From Candidatus Roseilinea sp. (GTDB lineage Bacteria; Chloroflexota; Anaerolineae; J036; Brachytrichaceae), in contig JANWYN010000100.1 of the NCBI GenBank assembly GCA_025055235.1, forward strand, positions 1 to 46,431: a stretch of DNA of 46,431 bases, written 5' to 3'. The notes beneath the pieces are model-generated. The model searched no databases. It worked only from the letters and a program-made list of their open reading frames with translations, and was not told where the DNA came from. The translations under genes were made by a program, and so were the position numbers. Positions 28,149 through 37,223 of this stretch are shown here, piece after piece; the stretch's first letter is position 1, and each line of letters begins with the position of its first letter.

Positions 28149-29129
28149 CTATCGGCATTCATCCTCGAGGTAGGCTCGCACGATGCTGGCGAAGTCCGGG
28201 TCGGCTTGCATGCCGAGCGCGCGGCCGAACGTCGCGGTGAACGCCGCCGGCCAGCTCGCCACGATGCGCTCGATAGCGTCGTCGCGCTGGAAGCGCACGC
28301 GATTCGCCACCTCGTCGCCGGCGACGTCGCGCAGCGCCTGCACCATCTCGCCGACGCGCACGCTCAAGCCGGGCACGTTGATCGAGCGCGTGTGGCCGAA
28401 CGCCGTCGCCGGCAGCTCGTGCGCCAGGATCAGGTTTTCGATAGCGCGGCGCGGCGAGAGCAGCCAGACGCGCAGGCTCGGCTCGACCGGGCAGATCGCC
28501 TCGGCGCCGTTCAGCGGCTCGCGGATGATGCTGCTCAGGAACGACGAGGCTGCTTTGTTCGGGCGGCCCGGCCGCACACAGATGGTCGGCAGGCGCAGCG
28601 CACGGCCGTCTATGAAGCCTTTGCGGCTCATGTCGTTCAGCAGCAATTCGCCGATGGCTTTTTGCGCGCCGTAGCTGCTCTGCGGCGTGAGCGGCCACGC
28701 ATCCGGCACAGGATCGGGCAACGGGCCGCCGAACACGGCCAGCGAGCTGGTGAAAATCACCTTGGGCGGGTAGCCTTGCAACTGGCTCAGTGCGCGGCAG
28801 GCCTCCAGCAGCACGCGCGTGCCGTCCACGTTCACGCGCATGCCGAGGTCGAAGTTCTGCTCGGCCTCACCGCTGACCACGGCCGCCAGGTGAAACACGC
28901 TGTCGGTGTCATTGCCGAGCGCGGCGCGCACGTCATCTGCGTCGGCGATGTCGCCGATCAGCGACTCGACGCGCGGGTCGTCTTGGCTCGCAGCGACCAC
29001 GTCGAACAGCCGAACGCGCCGGATCGCGCGCGTCTGGCCGCGCGAATCGGTAAGTTCGCCGCGCTTCAGCAGCGCCGCACACAACTTGCGGCCGAGGAAG
29101 CCCGCGCCGCCGGTGATGAGCACGTTCAT
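28149..29129 (-). CDS. NAD(P)-dependent SDR epimerase/dehydrogenase, DenD-like
   Basis: 326 aa extended short-chain dehydrogenase. The nucleotide-binding motif is VLITGGAGFLGRKL, the catalytic Tyr-Lys pair is in SSYGAQKAIGE, and the Ser is in IFTSSLAVFGG. The overall pattern, including RPGRPNKAASSFLSSIIREPL, is most like D-erythronate dehydrogenase (DenD) and related sugar-acid dehydrogenases rather than GalE; the substrate is inferred. The ATG at 29129 is chosen since MNVLITGG is the standard start. No Shine-Dalgarno sequence is visible, and TACACT sits 8 bases upstream, so the transcript may be leaderless. Confidence 0.87.
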   Translation of the reverse strand: MNVLITGGAGFLGRKLCAALLKRGELTDSRGQTRAIRRVRLFDVVAASQDDPRVESLIGDIADADDVRAALGNDTDSVFHLAAVVSGEAEQNFDLGMRVNVDGTRVLLEACRALSQLQGYPPKVIFTSSLAVFGGPLPDPVPDAWPLTPQSSYGAQKAIGELLLNDMSRKGFIDGRALRLPTICVRPGRPNKAASSFLSSIIREPLNGAEAICPVEPSLRVWLLSPRRAIENLILAHELPATAFGHTRSINVPGLSVRVGEMVQALRDVAGDEVANRVRFQRDDAIERIVASWPAAFTATFGRALGMQADPDFASIVRAYLEDECR

Positions 29130-29224
29130 AGTGGACAAGTGTAGTTCGCTTCAGCGCGTCCAAGCTCGCTCTCATCCTCGTTTCAGGAACGATTCACCAC
29201 TTACCTTCAGACTTAATGTCGCTG

Positions 29225-29249
29225 ACGCTCCCATGGGGCTGGGGAGCGT
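29225..29249. promoter_or_regulatory. Hairpin in the regulator leader
   Basis: ACGCTCCC (29225-29232) is the inverted complement of GGGAGCGT (29242-29249) and is followed by TTCGTAATTT. It lies between the divergent SDR and response-regulator genes, about 35 bases before the regulator ATG. It could be an attenuator or a weak terminator on either strand. Confidence 0.4.
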
Positions 29250-29284
29250 TTCGTAATTTATCGAGACGGAACAGCCATCGGCCT

Positions 29285-29965
29285 ATGCGCGCTCCCACCG
29301 TGTTGGTCGTTGAAGATGACCCCAAAGCAGCGCAAATGCTGCAACGCGCGCTCACCTATGAGGGATATCACGTCTTGAGCGCGAGCAATGGGCGTGAAGC
29401 TCTGGACCAAGCTCGCGATCACAACCCCGACCTCGTCGTGCTCGATTGGAATATCCCCGCGCTCGACGGCTTGAGCGTGCTGGAGCGCTTGCGCAACGCC
29501 GACAGCACGCCGGTGCTGATGCTGACCGGGCGGGCCGATCTCGACGACAAAGTGCGCGCGCTGTCCACCGGCGCGGATGATTACCTGGTCAAGCCCTTTG
29601 CGCCGGAGGAATTCGTTGCGCGGGTGCGCGCGTTGCTCCGGCGCGCCGCCCTCGCCCAACTCGACCGGCCGCTGAGCTTCGCCGATCTGGTGCTCGACAT
29701 GCGCACGCACGAAGCTCGCCGCAGGCAACGTGCCCTATCGCTGTCGCCGCGCGAGTTCGAACTGCTCGCCTACTTCATGCGCCGGCCGGGCCAGGTGCTT
29801 CGACGCGAGCAGATCCTGCGCGACGTATGGGGGTATGATGCCGAGGATCAAAGCGGCGTGCTCGACGTATACATCGGCTATCTGCGCGCCAAACTCGAGC
29901 GCAATGGAGAGCCTCGCCTCATCCATACTGTGCGCCATGTGGGCTACGTACTGAGGGAGCCGTAA
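29285..29965 (+). CDS. OmpR-family response regulator
   Basis: 226 aa. Receiver domain (about 5-118): the acidic pair is in VEDDPKAA, the phosphoacceptor is Asp54 in VVLDWNIPALDG, and the conserved Lys is in DYLVKPF. The winged-helix effector (about 130-225) shows LSPREFELLAYFMRRPGQVLRREQIL, DVYIGYLRAKLE and TVRHVGYVLRE, typical of PrrA/MprA-like regulators. The ATG at 29285 is favoured because the receiver starts within a few residues; upstream in-frame codons lack domain sequence. The next gene, a histidine kinase, starts immediately after the stop (TAAATG), so they are a cognate pair. Confidence 0.95.
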   Translation: MRAPTVLVVEDDPKAAQMLQRALTYEGYHVLSASNGREALDQARDHNPDLVVLDWNIPALDGLSVLERLRNADSTPVLMLTGRADLDDKVRALSTGADDYLVKPFAPEEFVARVRALLRRAALAQLDRPLSFADLVLDMRTHEARRRQRALSLSPREFELLAYFMRRPGQVLRREQILRDVWGYDAEDQSGVLDVYIGYLRAKLERNGEPRLIHTVRHVGYVLREP

Positions 29966-31402
29966 ATGTCGCTGAGACTCCGGCTTGCGCTGTTCCTCAC
30001 CGCGGCGTTGAGCGTCGCGCTCTTCGCATTCGGCGCTGGGGTGCAGTTCGCGGTAGATCACTTCGCGCGCCAGGCCATGACCCGCGATCTGGCAGAAGAA
30101 GCGCAGCGCCTCATCGCGTCCGGAGATCTGCGTGAACTCGACCGGCAAGATCCGGAGTTGGGGGCGGCACAACTGGCGCGCGTCGAACTGTTCCACCCGG
30201 GCTGTTCGCTCACCCGCATCGCAAATCGCCTGCGCCGCCTCGCCAACATCGGTGAAGTGCTGCCGGTGAGCGAGGCCGGCCTGCACGCGCTGCAGCACGG
30301 CCAGCCTTGGATCGAGGTCGCGGCGCTGTCCGAATTCGAAGGCGACCTGCACATGATCTACAGCCAGCCCATCATCGAGAACCGGCGCTGGGTGGGCATC
30401 GCTCAGATCGCACGCTCGATGTCCGAGCACCACAGCCTGCTGCGCGCGCTGCGCGACTTCCTGTTTCTCGGCGGCGGCCTGACCGCGCTGGGCGCCTTCG
30501 GGCTGACGTGGGGGCTGGCCGGCCGGGCGCTGCATCCGCTCTCGCGCATGGCCAGGACGATTCAGACGATGGGCATGCAGCGCGATTTCGGCCGGCGCTT
30601 GTATGCAGAGGCGCGTATGCCCGAAGAGATCAGGCGCTTGGCGTCGGCGTTGGATGCCGCGCTTGCCGAGTTGCAATCGGCCCGCCGTCGCGCCGAGCGC
30701 GCGCTCGTAGCCCAACGCGAGGCGCTGGCCGATGTATCTCACGAGCTGCGCACGCCGCTCACTACGGTGCGCGGCAACCTGGGGCTGCTGCAGCGCGGCG
30801 TGCCCATGTCGGACGCTGAACGCCACGCCATCTTGCGCGATGCCATAGACGAGGTCGAACGCATGTCGCGCCTGGTCAACGATCTGCTGGCGTTCGCCGG
30901 CGCAGAGGGAAACGCGCCGCGCACTTTGCCGCTGTCGGCCATCCCAATTGCACCGCTGGTGATCGAAATGACGCGCAGGGCGACGGCTGTCGCTCGCGGG
31001 CGCGCCATCTTCCTGGACGGCAGCCTGCGCTCGGCCGATCCGGCCGACAGCCCGATCGTGACCGGTAATGCCGATGCCATCCGACAGGTGTTGACGATCC
31101 TGCTCGACAACGCCATCAAATTCACGCCGGAGGAGGGTCACATCGTGGTCGCGCTCAACGTGGACGGCGATCGGGCGCACATTCACGTGCGCGACACCGG
31201 CGCCGGCATCTCGCTCGAAGACCAGCCGCACATCTTCGAGCGCTTCTACCGCGCGGCGCGCGGCGAACATGCGCCGTCCGGCTATGGCCTGGGGTTGGCA
31301 ATTGCCAAATCGCTCGTCGAAGCGCAAGGCGGGATGATCCGCGTCGCCAGCGAGCCGGGACGTGGTAGCACGTTCACCGTCTCGCTGCCTCTGGCGCGAT
31401 GA
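29966..31402 (+). CDS. Membrane sensor histidine kinase
   Basis: 478 aa. A first membrane helix (LRLALFLTAALSVALFAFGAGV), an extracytoplasmic sensor region of about 125 residues and a second helix (FLFLGGGLTALGAFGLTWGLAG) are followed by a HAMP segment. The phosphorylation site is His259 in DVSHELRTPLTTVRGN. The ATPase boxes are complete: N (LLDNAIKFTPEEG), G1 (DTGAGI), F (IFERFYR) and G2 (GYGLGLAIAKS). It should phosphorylate the regulator encoded directly upstream. The signal is unknown. Confidence 0.95.
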   Translation: MSLRLRLALFLTAALSVALFAFGAGVQFAVDHFARQAMTRDLAEEAQRLIASGDLRELDRQDPELGAAQLARVELFHPGCSLTRIANRLRRLANIGEVLPVSEAGLHALQHGQPWIEVAALSEFEGDLHMIYSQPIIENRRWVGIAQIARSMSEHHSLLRALRDFLFLGGGLTALGAFGLTWGLAGRALHPLSRMARTIQTMGMQRDFGRRLYAEARMPEEIRRLASALDAALAELQSARRRAERALVAQREALADVSHELRTPLTTVRGNLGLLQRGVPMSDAERHAILRDAIDEVERMSRLVNDLLAFAGAEGNAPRTLPLSAIPIAPLVIEMTRRATAVARGRAIFLDGSLRSADPADSPIVTGNADAIRQVLTILLDNAIKFTPEEGHIVVALNVDGDRAHIHVRDTGAGISLEDQPHIFERFYRAARGEHAPSGYGLGLAIAKSLVEAQGGMIRVASEPGRGSTFTVSLPLAR

Positions 31403-31478
31403 ACTTCGCTGCGTACTCGTCCCGCGCGTAAGGCAGCGCGACGTTGCTCTTCGGCGAACCGGGTCGCCGGGCAGCATG

Positions 31479-31506
31479 TTGCGCGGGCAACTGCCGGTGA
31501 TAAAGT
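31479..31506 (+). promoter_or_regulatory. Promoter of the DinB-like gene, leaderless
   Basis: TTGCGC at 31479-31484, a 16-base spacer and TAAAGT at 31501-31506. The ATG at 31513 begins where transcription would start, and there is no Shine-Dalgarno sequence, so a leaderless mRNA is likely. Confidence 0.45.
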
Positions 31507-31512
31507 AGCGGC

Positions 31513-32025
31513 ATGAACACGAAAGATCTCGAGCTTTTGCTCGATTACAACTACTGGGCCAACCGGCGCATCCTCGATCAAACCGCCAAAGTGAGCGATG
31601 AGCAATTCGTCGCCCCACAACCGCCCGGCTTCAGCGCGGGCAGCCTGCACGGCACGCTCGTCCACATCATGGGCGCTGAGTGGGCATGGCGTCTGCGGCT
31701 GCAGCACGGCGTTTCGCCTGCTGCGGCGTTGAAGCCGGTCGAGTTCCCCAACCTATCCGCGCTGCTCACCCGCTGGCAAACGGAGAAGCAGCGCATGCGC
31801 GAATACGTCGCCGGCCTGACCGACGACGACCTATCGCGCGTGGTGACCTATAAGACCATCGTCAATCCGCAAGAGCGGCAGCACACGGTAGAGCATTGCC
31901 TGACGCACATGGTCTTCCACGGCATGCAACACCGCAGCGAGGCTGCAGCGATCCTCACCAACTTCGGCTATTCGCCGGGCAACATTGACTTGATCTACTA
32001 CCTCATCGAGAAGGGGATGCCGTAG
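31513..32025 (+). CDS. DinB-like four-helix metal-binding protein
   Basis: 170 aa with the DinB/YfiT helical-bundle pattern. It starts NYWANRRILDQTAKVSDEQF. Potential metal ligands are His51 (LVHIMGAEWAW) and the closely spaced His132, His136 and His140 (THMVFHGMQHRSEAA). Family members include damage-inducible proteins of unknown role and thiol-dependent transferases (for example bacillithiol or mycothiol S-transferases), so a detoxification role is possible but unproven. The last 23 bases overlap the convergent flavoprotein gene. Confidence 0.88.
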   Translation: MNTKDLELLLDYNYWANRRILDQTAKVSDEQFVAPQPPGFSAGSLHGTLVHIMGAEWAWRLRLQHGVSPAAALKPVEFPNLSALLTRWQTEKQRMREYVAGLTDDDLSRVVTYKTIVNPQERQHTVEHCLTHMVFHGMQHRSEAAAILTNFGYSPGNIDLIYYLIEKGMP

Positions 32026-33154
32026 CGAACGGGCGCAGCCGCACGTGGCCGATGTTCATCTCGGTGGCGCCGTGTTCCACCAGGTCGGCCAACGCGCGGC
32101 CGATGCCGGCGCCGAACTTGAAGCCGTGGCCGCTGCAGGCTGAGCAAATCACCACGTTGTCAAAGCCCGGCGCAAAGTCAATCACGAAGTCCTGATCCGG
32201 CGTGGTGGTGTAGAGGCAGGCGGTCGGTTCAAACGGCGCGCCGGCGGCGTCCGGCAGGTGTTCGCGCACGTAAGCCAGCACGCGCCGGGTGGTCTCGTCG
32301 CGCGTCGTGCGCGGCCCGTTGGGGTCAATGAAGTGCCCTTCGTGGTGAAAGCCGACCTTGATCCCCGGCTTCTCGATGACTGGAAAGCCATAGCTGGTGA
32401 TCGGGCTGCGCCAGTGGATGAAAATCGGGAAGCGGTCGCGCCGGAAACTTTCGGCGTTGCGCAGCAGCGCGAAGTACGTCACTTGCTCTTGCTCGATCTG
32501 CACCGGCAACTGCAGGCCGACGTAGCGGATCAGCTCGTTGATCCACGCGCCGCCGGTGATGATTAGCTTGCCGGCGTGGTAGCGGCCGGCGTCGGTGACC
32601 ACCTCGACCGGCCGGCCGGGAGTGATCGCTTGGACCGGCTCGCGCTCGCGCACCGTCGCGCCATGTTTGGCAGCCTGCTCGACCATTACCTGCACGCAGC
32701 GCGTCGCGCGCAGGAAGCCGGAGTCGGGCGAGAACACGGCGATCGCCGCGTCGCCCAGTCGCCACTGAGGGTAACGCGCGCGGATTTGCGCTGCGTCCAG
32801 CCGCTCGAACCGCCCGCCCACCTGAGTGAGCGCATCGGCTACGGCGTCCACGTCGGGATGATGCGCCGGCTCGTGCGCGAGGTCAAGGCCGCCGATGACC
32901 TCGAGCAGCCGCTCGCCGCTGTCGGCCTCGAGCGCGCGCCAGTGCGGGTAGCTTTGCATCGCCAGCCGGGCGTAGTCGGGGTTGTTGTAGGCGAAGCGAA
33001 AGATGCGCGATTCGCCGTGCGAGCTACCGAAGGTGTGGGCGATCTCGAACCGTTCGACGAGCAGCGTGCGCTGGCCGTCTTTGGCGAGGTGATAAGCGGC
33101 GGCGCTGCCCATCACGCCGGCGCCGATCACGATCACGTCGAAGTGTTCCGTCAT
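32003..33154 (-). CDS. solA: Monomeric sarcosine oxidase / N-methyltryptophan oxidase-like flavoprotein
   Basis: 383 aa, normal length. The FAD-binding fold starts with DVIVIGAGVMGSAAAYHLA, followed by TLLVERFEIAHTFGSSHGESRIFRFAY, typical of SoxA/SolA enzymes. The Cys that covalently binds FAD in this family is present (Cys313 in TACLYTTTPDQDFVIDF), and SGHGFKFGAGIG closes the flavin site. It oxidises N-methyl amino acids such as sarcosine with oxygen, giving formaldehyde and hydrogen peroxide; the exact substrate is not decidable here. No other amino-acid catabolism gene is adjacent. Confidence 0.92.
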   Translation of the reverse strand: MTEHFDVIVIGAGVMGSAAAYHLAKDGQRTLLVERFEIAHTFGSSHGESRIFRFAYNNPDYARLAMQSYPHWRALEADSGERLLEVIGGLDLAHEPAHHPDVDAVADALTQVGGRFERLDAAQIRARYPQWRLGDAAIAVFSPDSGFLRATRCVQVMVEQAAKHGATVREREPVQAITPGRPVEVVTDAGRYHAGKLIITGGAWINELIRYVGLQLPVQIEQEQVTYFALLRNAESFRRDRFPIFIHWRSPITSYGFPVIEKPGIKVGFHHEGHFIDPNGPRTTRDETTRRVLAYVREHLPDAAGAPFEPTACLYTTTPDQDFVIDFAPGFDNVVICSACSGHGFKFGAGIGRALADLVEHGATEMNIGHVRLRPFATASPSR

Positions 33155-33192
33155 GCGCGTATTTTCGCCTCAGCCGGCGCGCCTCGCTTGGC

Positions 33193-33198
33193 TATAAT
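33193..33198 (+). promoter_or_regulatory. Consensus -10 box upstream of the HAS-barrel-like gene
   Basis: A perfect TATAAT 21 bases before the ATG at 33220. No good -35 box is found at the standard distance. It lies in the 65-base gap between divergent genes. Confidence 0.5.
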
Positions 33199-33219
33199 CT
33201 GAACAATTGTTCGACCGGT

Positions 33220-33810
33220 ATGAACGTCAACGGCAGAATTCTGCGCGCCAACACACGCACTTTCGTCTTCGGCACGCGCGTGCCGAAAGAGGACGTGCCG
33301 GTCTTCGGCGCGTTCGTCAAGACGCGCATTCAGCGCAAAGACGCCACGGTGTTCGGGCTGATCTACGACATCGTCGTCGAGGACGACGGCATGACCCGCA
33401 TGCTGTCGGTCGCCGAGGACGGCCTGGTGCGGCCGGAGGAGATCGAATGGCAGCGCAGCCGGCGCGTGCCGATCGAAGTGAGCGTGTTGTGCGTGGGCTA
33501 CCGCGACGGCGGCTCGGCTGGCAGCCCGATTCGACAGGTCATTCCGCCGCAACCCCCGATCACGCTCGACGAGGTGGTGAGTTGCACCAAGGACGAGGTG
33601 CAGCAATTCACGCAGCGGTTGGATTTCTTTCGGCTGGTGCTCGAAGCGCACGATGCGCCGTGCGACGAGCTACTGGCGGCCAGCCTGCGGCTCGCGTCAG
33701 AGACGCACAGCGACCCGCGCGCCTTCCTGCGCCAGTGTGGGCGCGAACTGGCCCGGCTGTTGGCCAACGATGGCGCGCGGCTGGATGGGTTGCTGCGGAG
33801 GTTAATCTAG
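33220..33810 (+). CDS. HAS-barrel-like conserved protein
   Basis: 196 aa, soluble. The first half is beta-rich (GRILRANTRTFVFGTRVPKEDVPVFGAFVKTRI...VFGLIYDIVVEDDG), resembling HAS-barrel domains found with HerA-type ATPases and in conserved cyanobacterial/Chloroflexota proteins. VPIEVSVLCVGYRDG and QVIPPQPPITLDEVVSCTKDEVQQFTQRLDFFRLVLEA are further hallmarks of that group. The second half is helical. No HerA/NurA gene is visible here. The role is unknown; the family link is from recall and moderate. Confidence 0.65.
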   Translation: MNVNGRILRANTRTFVFGTRVPKEDVPVFGAFVKTRIQRKDATVFGLIYDIVVEDDGMTRMLSVAEDGLVRPEEIEWQRSRRVPIEVSVLCVGYRDGGSAGSPIRQVIPPQPPITLDEVVSCTKDEVQQFTQRLDFFRLVLEAHDAPCDELLAASLRLASETHSDPRAFLRQCGRELARLLANDGARLDGLLRRLI

Positions 33811-35104
33811 TGATCGGAGGCGCCGGCTTGGGCTACGCGCCGATCCCGAAACCCAGCAGTTTGTGCGGTTATAGCTGTCATAGCGATGTGCAGCAGCGCC
33901 AGCCAAATAGTTCACCCCCTTCCTCACCCAATGAGTTGGAATGCTACGACAGCGATTCAGCCAAGCTACGTATATGCTCCATCAACCACTGCGGGGCTGC
34001 TTCGCCACATGCACGCATATGCGTCATGAAGCTGACCCCTGCTAGCAACTGGCGTGCTTCGTCAGAGTCGGGACTTCGTCCATGCATATCCTTTGCGGCT
34101 GCTCCGCTTCAACCAAAGCGACAGCCAAAGGCGAGCGGCCATCGTTTATTCGCGCTCTGATTACTACGGCACAATAACCTGGCACCACTTGCGGATCGGC
34201 TACTGGCCATCGCTGATCCCTCTCCGCTTGCACCGTCGCAGGCAGGTTCGCCTTCATCTCACCTCGCAATCGTGAATCACTTCCGAATAGACGATTGGCT
34301 TTAAGCAGCGTCAGCGGCCAAAACTTGCGGTCGGGTGCAACCACGTCGTCGGCGTTCGGCAGCCTAGCGGCTTGCTCAGCGGTGCCTGTGTCCAATCAGG
34401 CTCGCGGTACACGCCGCCACCGACGCGCACCCATATACGCGGCGGCGTCACCCGCTACGCACCCAAATGGCCGGCTGCCCTACACATCCGATACTAATCA
34501 CCGGCAGCGCTTTGCTAGCCCGCGACTGGTTATGCTGGTTCATGCATCGCCCGCTGCGGACGATAGGAGCCCATCATGTCTAGCGTCTTGACGCGATAGC
34601 AGGGCTGACTCAATCTAATGTTCCGCTTACACAGGGACTGCTAAATCGCACTTTCTGACGGGTGGATTCAAAATCCTGTTGTGGCTAATCGTGAGCGATT
34701 GCGTTTGCGAAGCGTAAGAATCGCCAGCCCTGACGCGATAGTCGCCTACTTTACAGCGCGGCGCCTTCCATTCCATTCTCACTCCTGCTCGATCTGTGCG
34801 TGCAATCCGGTTAGCAAGGCATTTACTTGCAGGTCTCGTGGGCGAGGCCTTGCTAGATGCGTAAGCTATCGCACTGGTCTAAGCCTTCACTTGTCAAGGC
34901 CGAGATCAGCGCTCCGCAGCTCGTTAGCAGCACATCGCTTATCAGCGCCATCAACCCCTAATACGATACTAAGTCCATCCTTTTGGGCGTGAGCATCGCC
35001 GTCTCTTGCGTAAGCTGACAATGCAGTACACTTCACTATGTATTGGACTTGAGCCTGGCTTTATCGTTACCTCAAGCTTGCCCATAACGCCGTTCTGGCC
35101 AAAA
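33811..35104. other. 1.3-kb region without an intact gene
   Basis: This stretch is less GC-rich than the preceding sequence and contains only short, interrupted frames. On the minus strand, protein-like pieces can be read in successive frames (see the relic at 33944-34490). A further possible piece near 34780-34970 (GVDGADKRCAANELRSADLGLDK) suggests an older, decayed minus-strand gene content. No RNA gene or array is recognised. It directly precedes the dead IS element. Confidence 0.6.
33944..34490 (-). pseudogene. Frameshifted relic of an unrecognised gene
   Basis: Reading the minus strand with two frame changes gives one protein-like series. TPPRIWVRVGGGVYREPDWTQ is followed, after a shift, by AARLPNADDVVAPDRKFWPL and TLLKANRLFGSDSRLRGEM, then YCAVVIRARINDGRSPLAVA. 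After a second shift it continues as SPDSDEARQLLAGVSFMTHM, RACGEAAPQWLMEHIRSLAE and SLS, with a stop at 33944. Composition and the smooth joins suggest former coding sequence. I do not recognise the family. Confidence 0.45.
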
Positions 35105-35109
35105 ACTAG

Positions 35110-35898
35110 AACTCATTTCAAAAATGGTATTAAAATAGTCGGCATGCGCCGACACGACGTAACAGATGAGCAGTGGCGGTGATCGCTGCGTTGATCCCGA
35201 AACGAACCCGCCGTCGCGGTCGCCCCCGTAACGATGATCGAAAGACGCTGAATGGCATCTTGGATGTGCTCAAGACCGGCTGTGCATGGGCAGACCTACC
35301 CGCCGAATATGGCTCGGACACCACGTGCTGGCGACGACCGCGAGGTTGGATGCCCAAGACAAGCTGGAATGGGCGCACGCCTTCTTGGATGGCAGCTTCG
35401 TGCCGGCCAAAAAAGGGCGAGGGGTAGGCCTGACCAAAGTCGGCCAGGGCAGCAAAGTCAGGGTGATTGCCGAGGGCAACGGCCTGCCGATCGGCTTGCA
35501 CGTGGACAGCGCCCAGCCGCACGAGCTTACGCTGGCCAAGGCGACCTTGGCGACTATCCGGATGCCGCAGCGGCAGGGCCGCCCGCGCACCCCGTCCGAA
35601 GGAGTTGATCGCAGACAAGAGCTATGACAGCAAGGACTTGCGCGCGCGGCTGCGCAAGCGCGGCATCCGACCCAACATCCCGACCGATGAGCGACGCAAG
35701 CGCCAGACGCCCAAGCGCGGCCGACCGATCAAAACGCGACCCAGTTATCGGCAACGCTACAAGGTGGAACGCTGCTTTGGCTGGATGGACAACTGTCGTC
35801 GGCTGGTGGTGCGCTATGAGCGCTTGGTTCATCTTTACAAGGCGTTTTGTGTGGTCGCCATCATCCTGTGGTGTGTCAACGCTATTTTGAAATGAGTT
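35110..35898 (+). mobile_element. IS5-family (IS427-like) insertion sequence, decayed
   Basis: About 789 bp. Perfect terminal inverted repeats: ACTAGAACTCATTTCAAAA (35105-35123) and its complement at 35885-35903. The outer CTAG at 35106-35109 and 35899-35902 fits a 4-bp YTAR-type target duplication as known for IS5 relatives, leaving element ends GAACTCATTTC. The internal transposase frame is broken in at least three places. The termini are identical, so the ends could still be moved in trans by a related active copy. It sits 33 bases upstream of the next gene. Confidence 0.88.
35144..35895 (+). pseudogene. IS5-family transposase, inactivated
   Basis: Translation pieces follow the IS5/IS427 DDE transposase: RRHDVTDEQWR, ALIPKRTRRRGRPRNDDRKT, CAWADLPAEYGSDTTCW, LDAQDKLEWAHAFLDGSF, KELIADKSYDS, and YKVERCFGWMDNCRRLVVRY. 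Three lesions are visible. A missing G after CGG near 35186 breaks the N-terminus. A deletion at about 35318-35345 removes roughly 20 residues (the expected segment between GSDTTCWRR and LDAQ), apparently between short CTGGCGACG-like repeats. An extra C near 35590 shifts the frame before PKELIADK. The stop codon lies in the right inverted repeat. Confidence 0.88.
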
Positions 35899-35930
35899 CT
35901 AGTAAGTGTGTCAGCAGTTTGGGCGAAATT

Positions 35931-37214
35931 ATGAATTCACCAAGCACTGTGTCATACTTGCGAGTAGCGCTCTCGAGCTTAAGCGACCTAGAGCGATTAG
36001 CGCGCAGCCCTTTGTGCGAACGATTGATCGCGAAGACCAGCGCCAGTGAGAAAGTGGTTGCTGATCTAGATCGAGCAGCGCTTTTACGCGAAATATTGAT
36101 CAAGGCGATTGAGAGCCTCAAGCCCATCAACGAGCACGAAGGGTCTTCCAAAGAATGGCGTCAATTCACTATCCTACATGATCGCTATGTATTGCACCGA
36201 TCTCTATGGCAAGTGCAGCAAAAGTTGCATCTGGGTGAGCGTCAAGTGCGACGTGATCACCGTCGAGCACTGGCGCGATTGGCTGTTCTGTTGGAGACCG
36301 AAATCGCCCGACTCACTTCGGAGATGGCATATGCGGCTGGGGAACGCCCTGCGCAATCATCAGCAATAGCAGTAGACCGGCTGTCAGCTGATTCACAGGA
36401 GGCTGAGATGATCCGCGCTGCGCAGCGGTTGATGCCTGAGCCCAGCGTGTTCGGGGTAAATGAGCTCTTGAATGATTTGCGAGCTATCCTGTTCGAAGTC
36501 GCCCGGCATTCGGATCGGATCAACACGATCTCTTGGTCAGTCCATCCTCCTAACCTGACAATTTATGCCGATCGGGGCATCTTGCACCAGTTATTGCTGA
36601 AGTTGTTGCAAGCATTGGTTGAGCATGCGCAACCTAGCATGCCGACAATCTCAGTCATCGCTCATGTTGACAAAGCCAGTCGCGTCCGGTTGGCTATACA
36701 GGGACAGTTCGAGATCACTGATTCCGTCAAACTCGCTCAGCCCGAGTTGCCACCGCTATGTCGCTGGCTGGCGCGAGCCCTGCAGACTGACTTGCAATCC
36801 CATACGGAGGCAGCTGGTTTATACACGATCGCGCTCGAATTGCCTGCCGGCACACGACTGCGGAAGATCCTGATTATTGATGACGAGCCGATCGCGACCG
36901 AGTTGTTCCGGAGCTATCTGGCAGGCATGGATTATCACGTTGTTACCTTGACCCGCGGGTCCGATGCGCTCGAACGGGCGCGGGATGTGCAGCCCGATGC
37001 GATTGTGCTCGACGTGATGATGCCTGCCATGGACGGTTGGGAGTTGCTTCAAAGATTGAGACATGATCCAGTCTTGCAAAGTGTGCCGATCGTCATCTGC
37101 TCCGTGCTACGTGATGCTGAGCTAGCTCTGGCGCTGGGCGCGGCTGCTTTTTTGCACAAGCCAGTGCTGCGGCAACAACTGCTGGCTACGCTGGCAAAGG
37201 TACTAAGCCGATAG
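35931..37214 (+). CDS. HTH / degenerate kinase / receiver protein
   Basis: 427 aa. N-terminal helices include a sigma-region-4-like helix-turn-helix (LHDRYVLHRSLWQVQQKLHLGERQVRRDHRRALARLAVLL, about 80-125). The middle (about 185-310) follows a HATPase-like pattern but lacks the Asn of the N box and the Asp-x-Gly-x-Gly of G1, so ATP binding is unlikely. The C-terminus is a complete receiver (LIIDDEPIATELF, Asp361 in AIVLDVMMPAMDG, Lys in FLHKPVLRQ). The ATG at 35931 has no strong Shine-Dalgarno sequence; upstream in-frame codons belong to the IS end. It converges on the hybrid kinase gene with 9 bases between stops, and the two may exchange phosphate. Confidence 0.75.
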   Translation: MNSPSTVSYLRVALSSLSDLERLARSPLCERLIAKTSASEKVVADLDRAALLREILIKAIESLKPINEHEGSSKEWRQFTILHDRYVLHRSLWQVQQKLHLGERQVRRDHRRALARLAVLLETEIARLTSEMAYAAGERPAQSSAIAVDRLSADSQEAEMIRAAQRLMPEPSVFGVNELLNDLRAILFEVARHSDRINTISWSVHPPNLTIYADRGILHQLLLKLLQALVEHAQPSMPTISVIAHVDKASRVRLAIQGQFEITDSVKLAQPELPPLCRWLARALQTDLQSHTEAAGLYTIALELPAGTRLRKILIIDDEPIATELFRSYLAGMDYHVVTLTRGSDALERARDVQPDAIVLDVMMPAMDGWELLQRLRHDPVLQSVPIVICSVLRDAELALALGAAAFLHKPVLRQQLLATLAKVLSR

Positions 37215-37223
37215 AGGCTTGAG

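Noticed and set aside
29735..31618. Long minus-strand open frame of 627 codons opposite the histidine kinase
   Set aside because: It is His/Arg/Gln-rich without domain sense and mirrors a kinase with all conserved boxes; it is a high-GC shadow.
34681..34992. 103-codon plus-strand ORF in the gene-poor region
   Set aside because: It is Arg/Ser/Cys-rich with no domain pattern, and the opposite strand carries more protein-like fragments.
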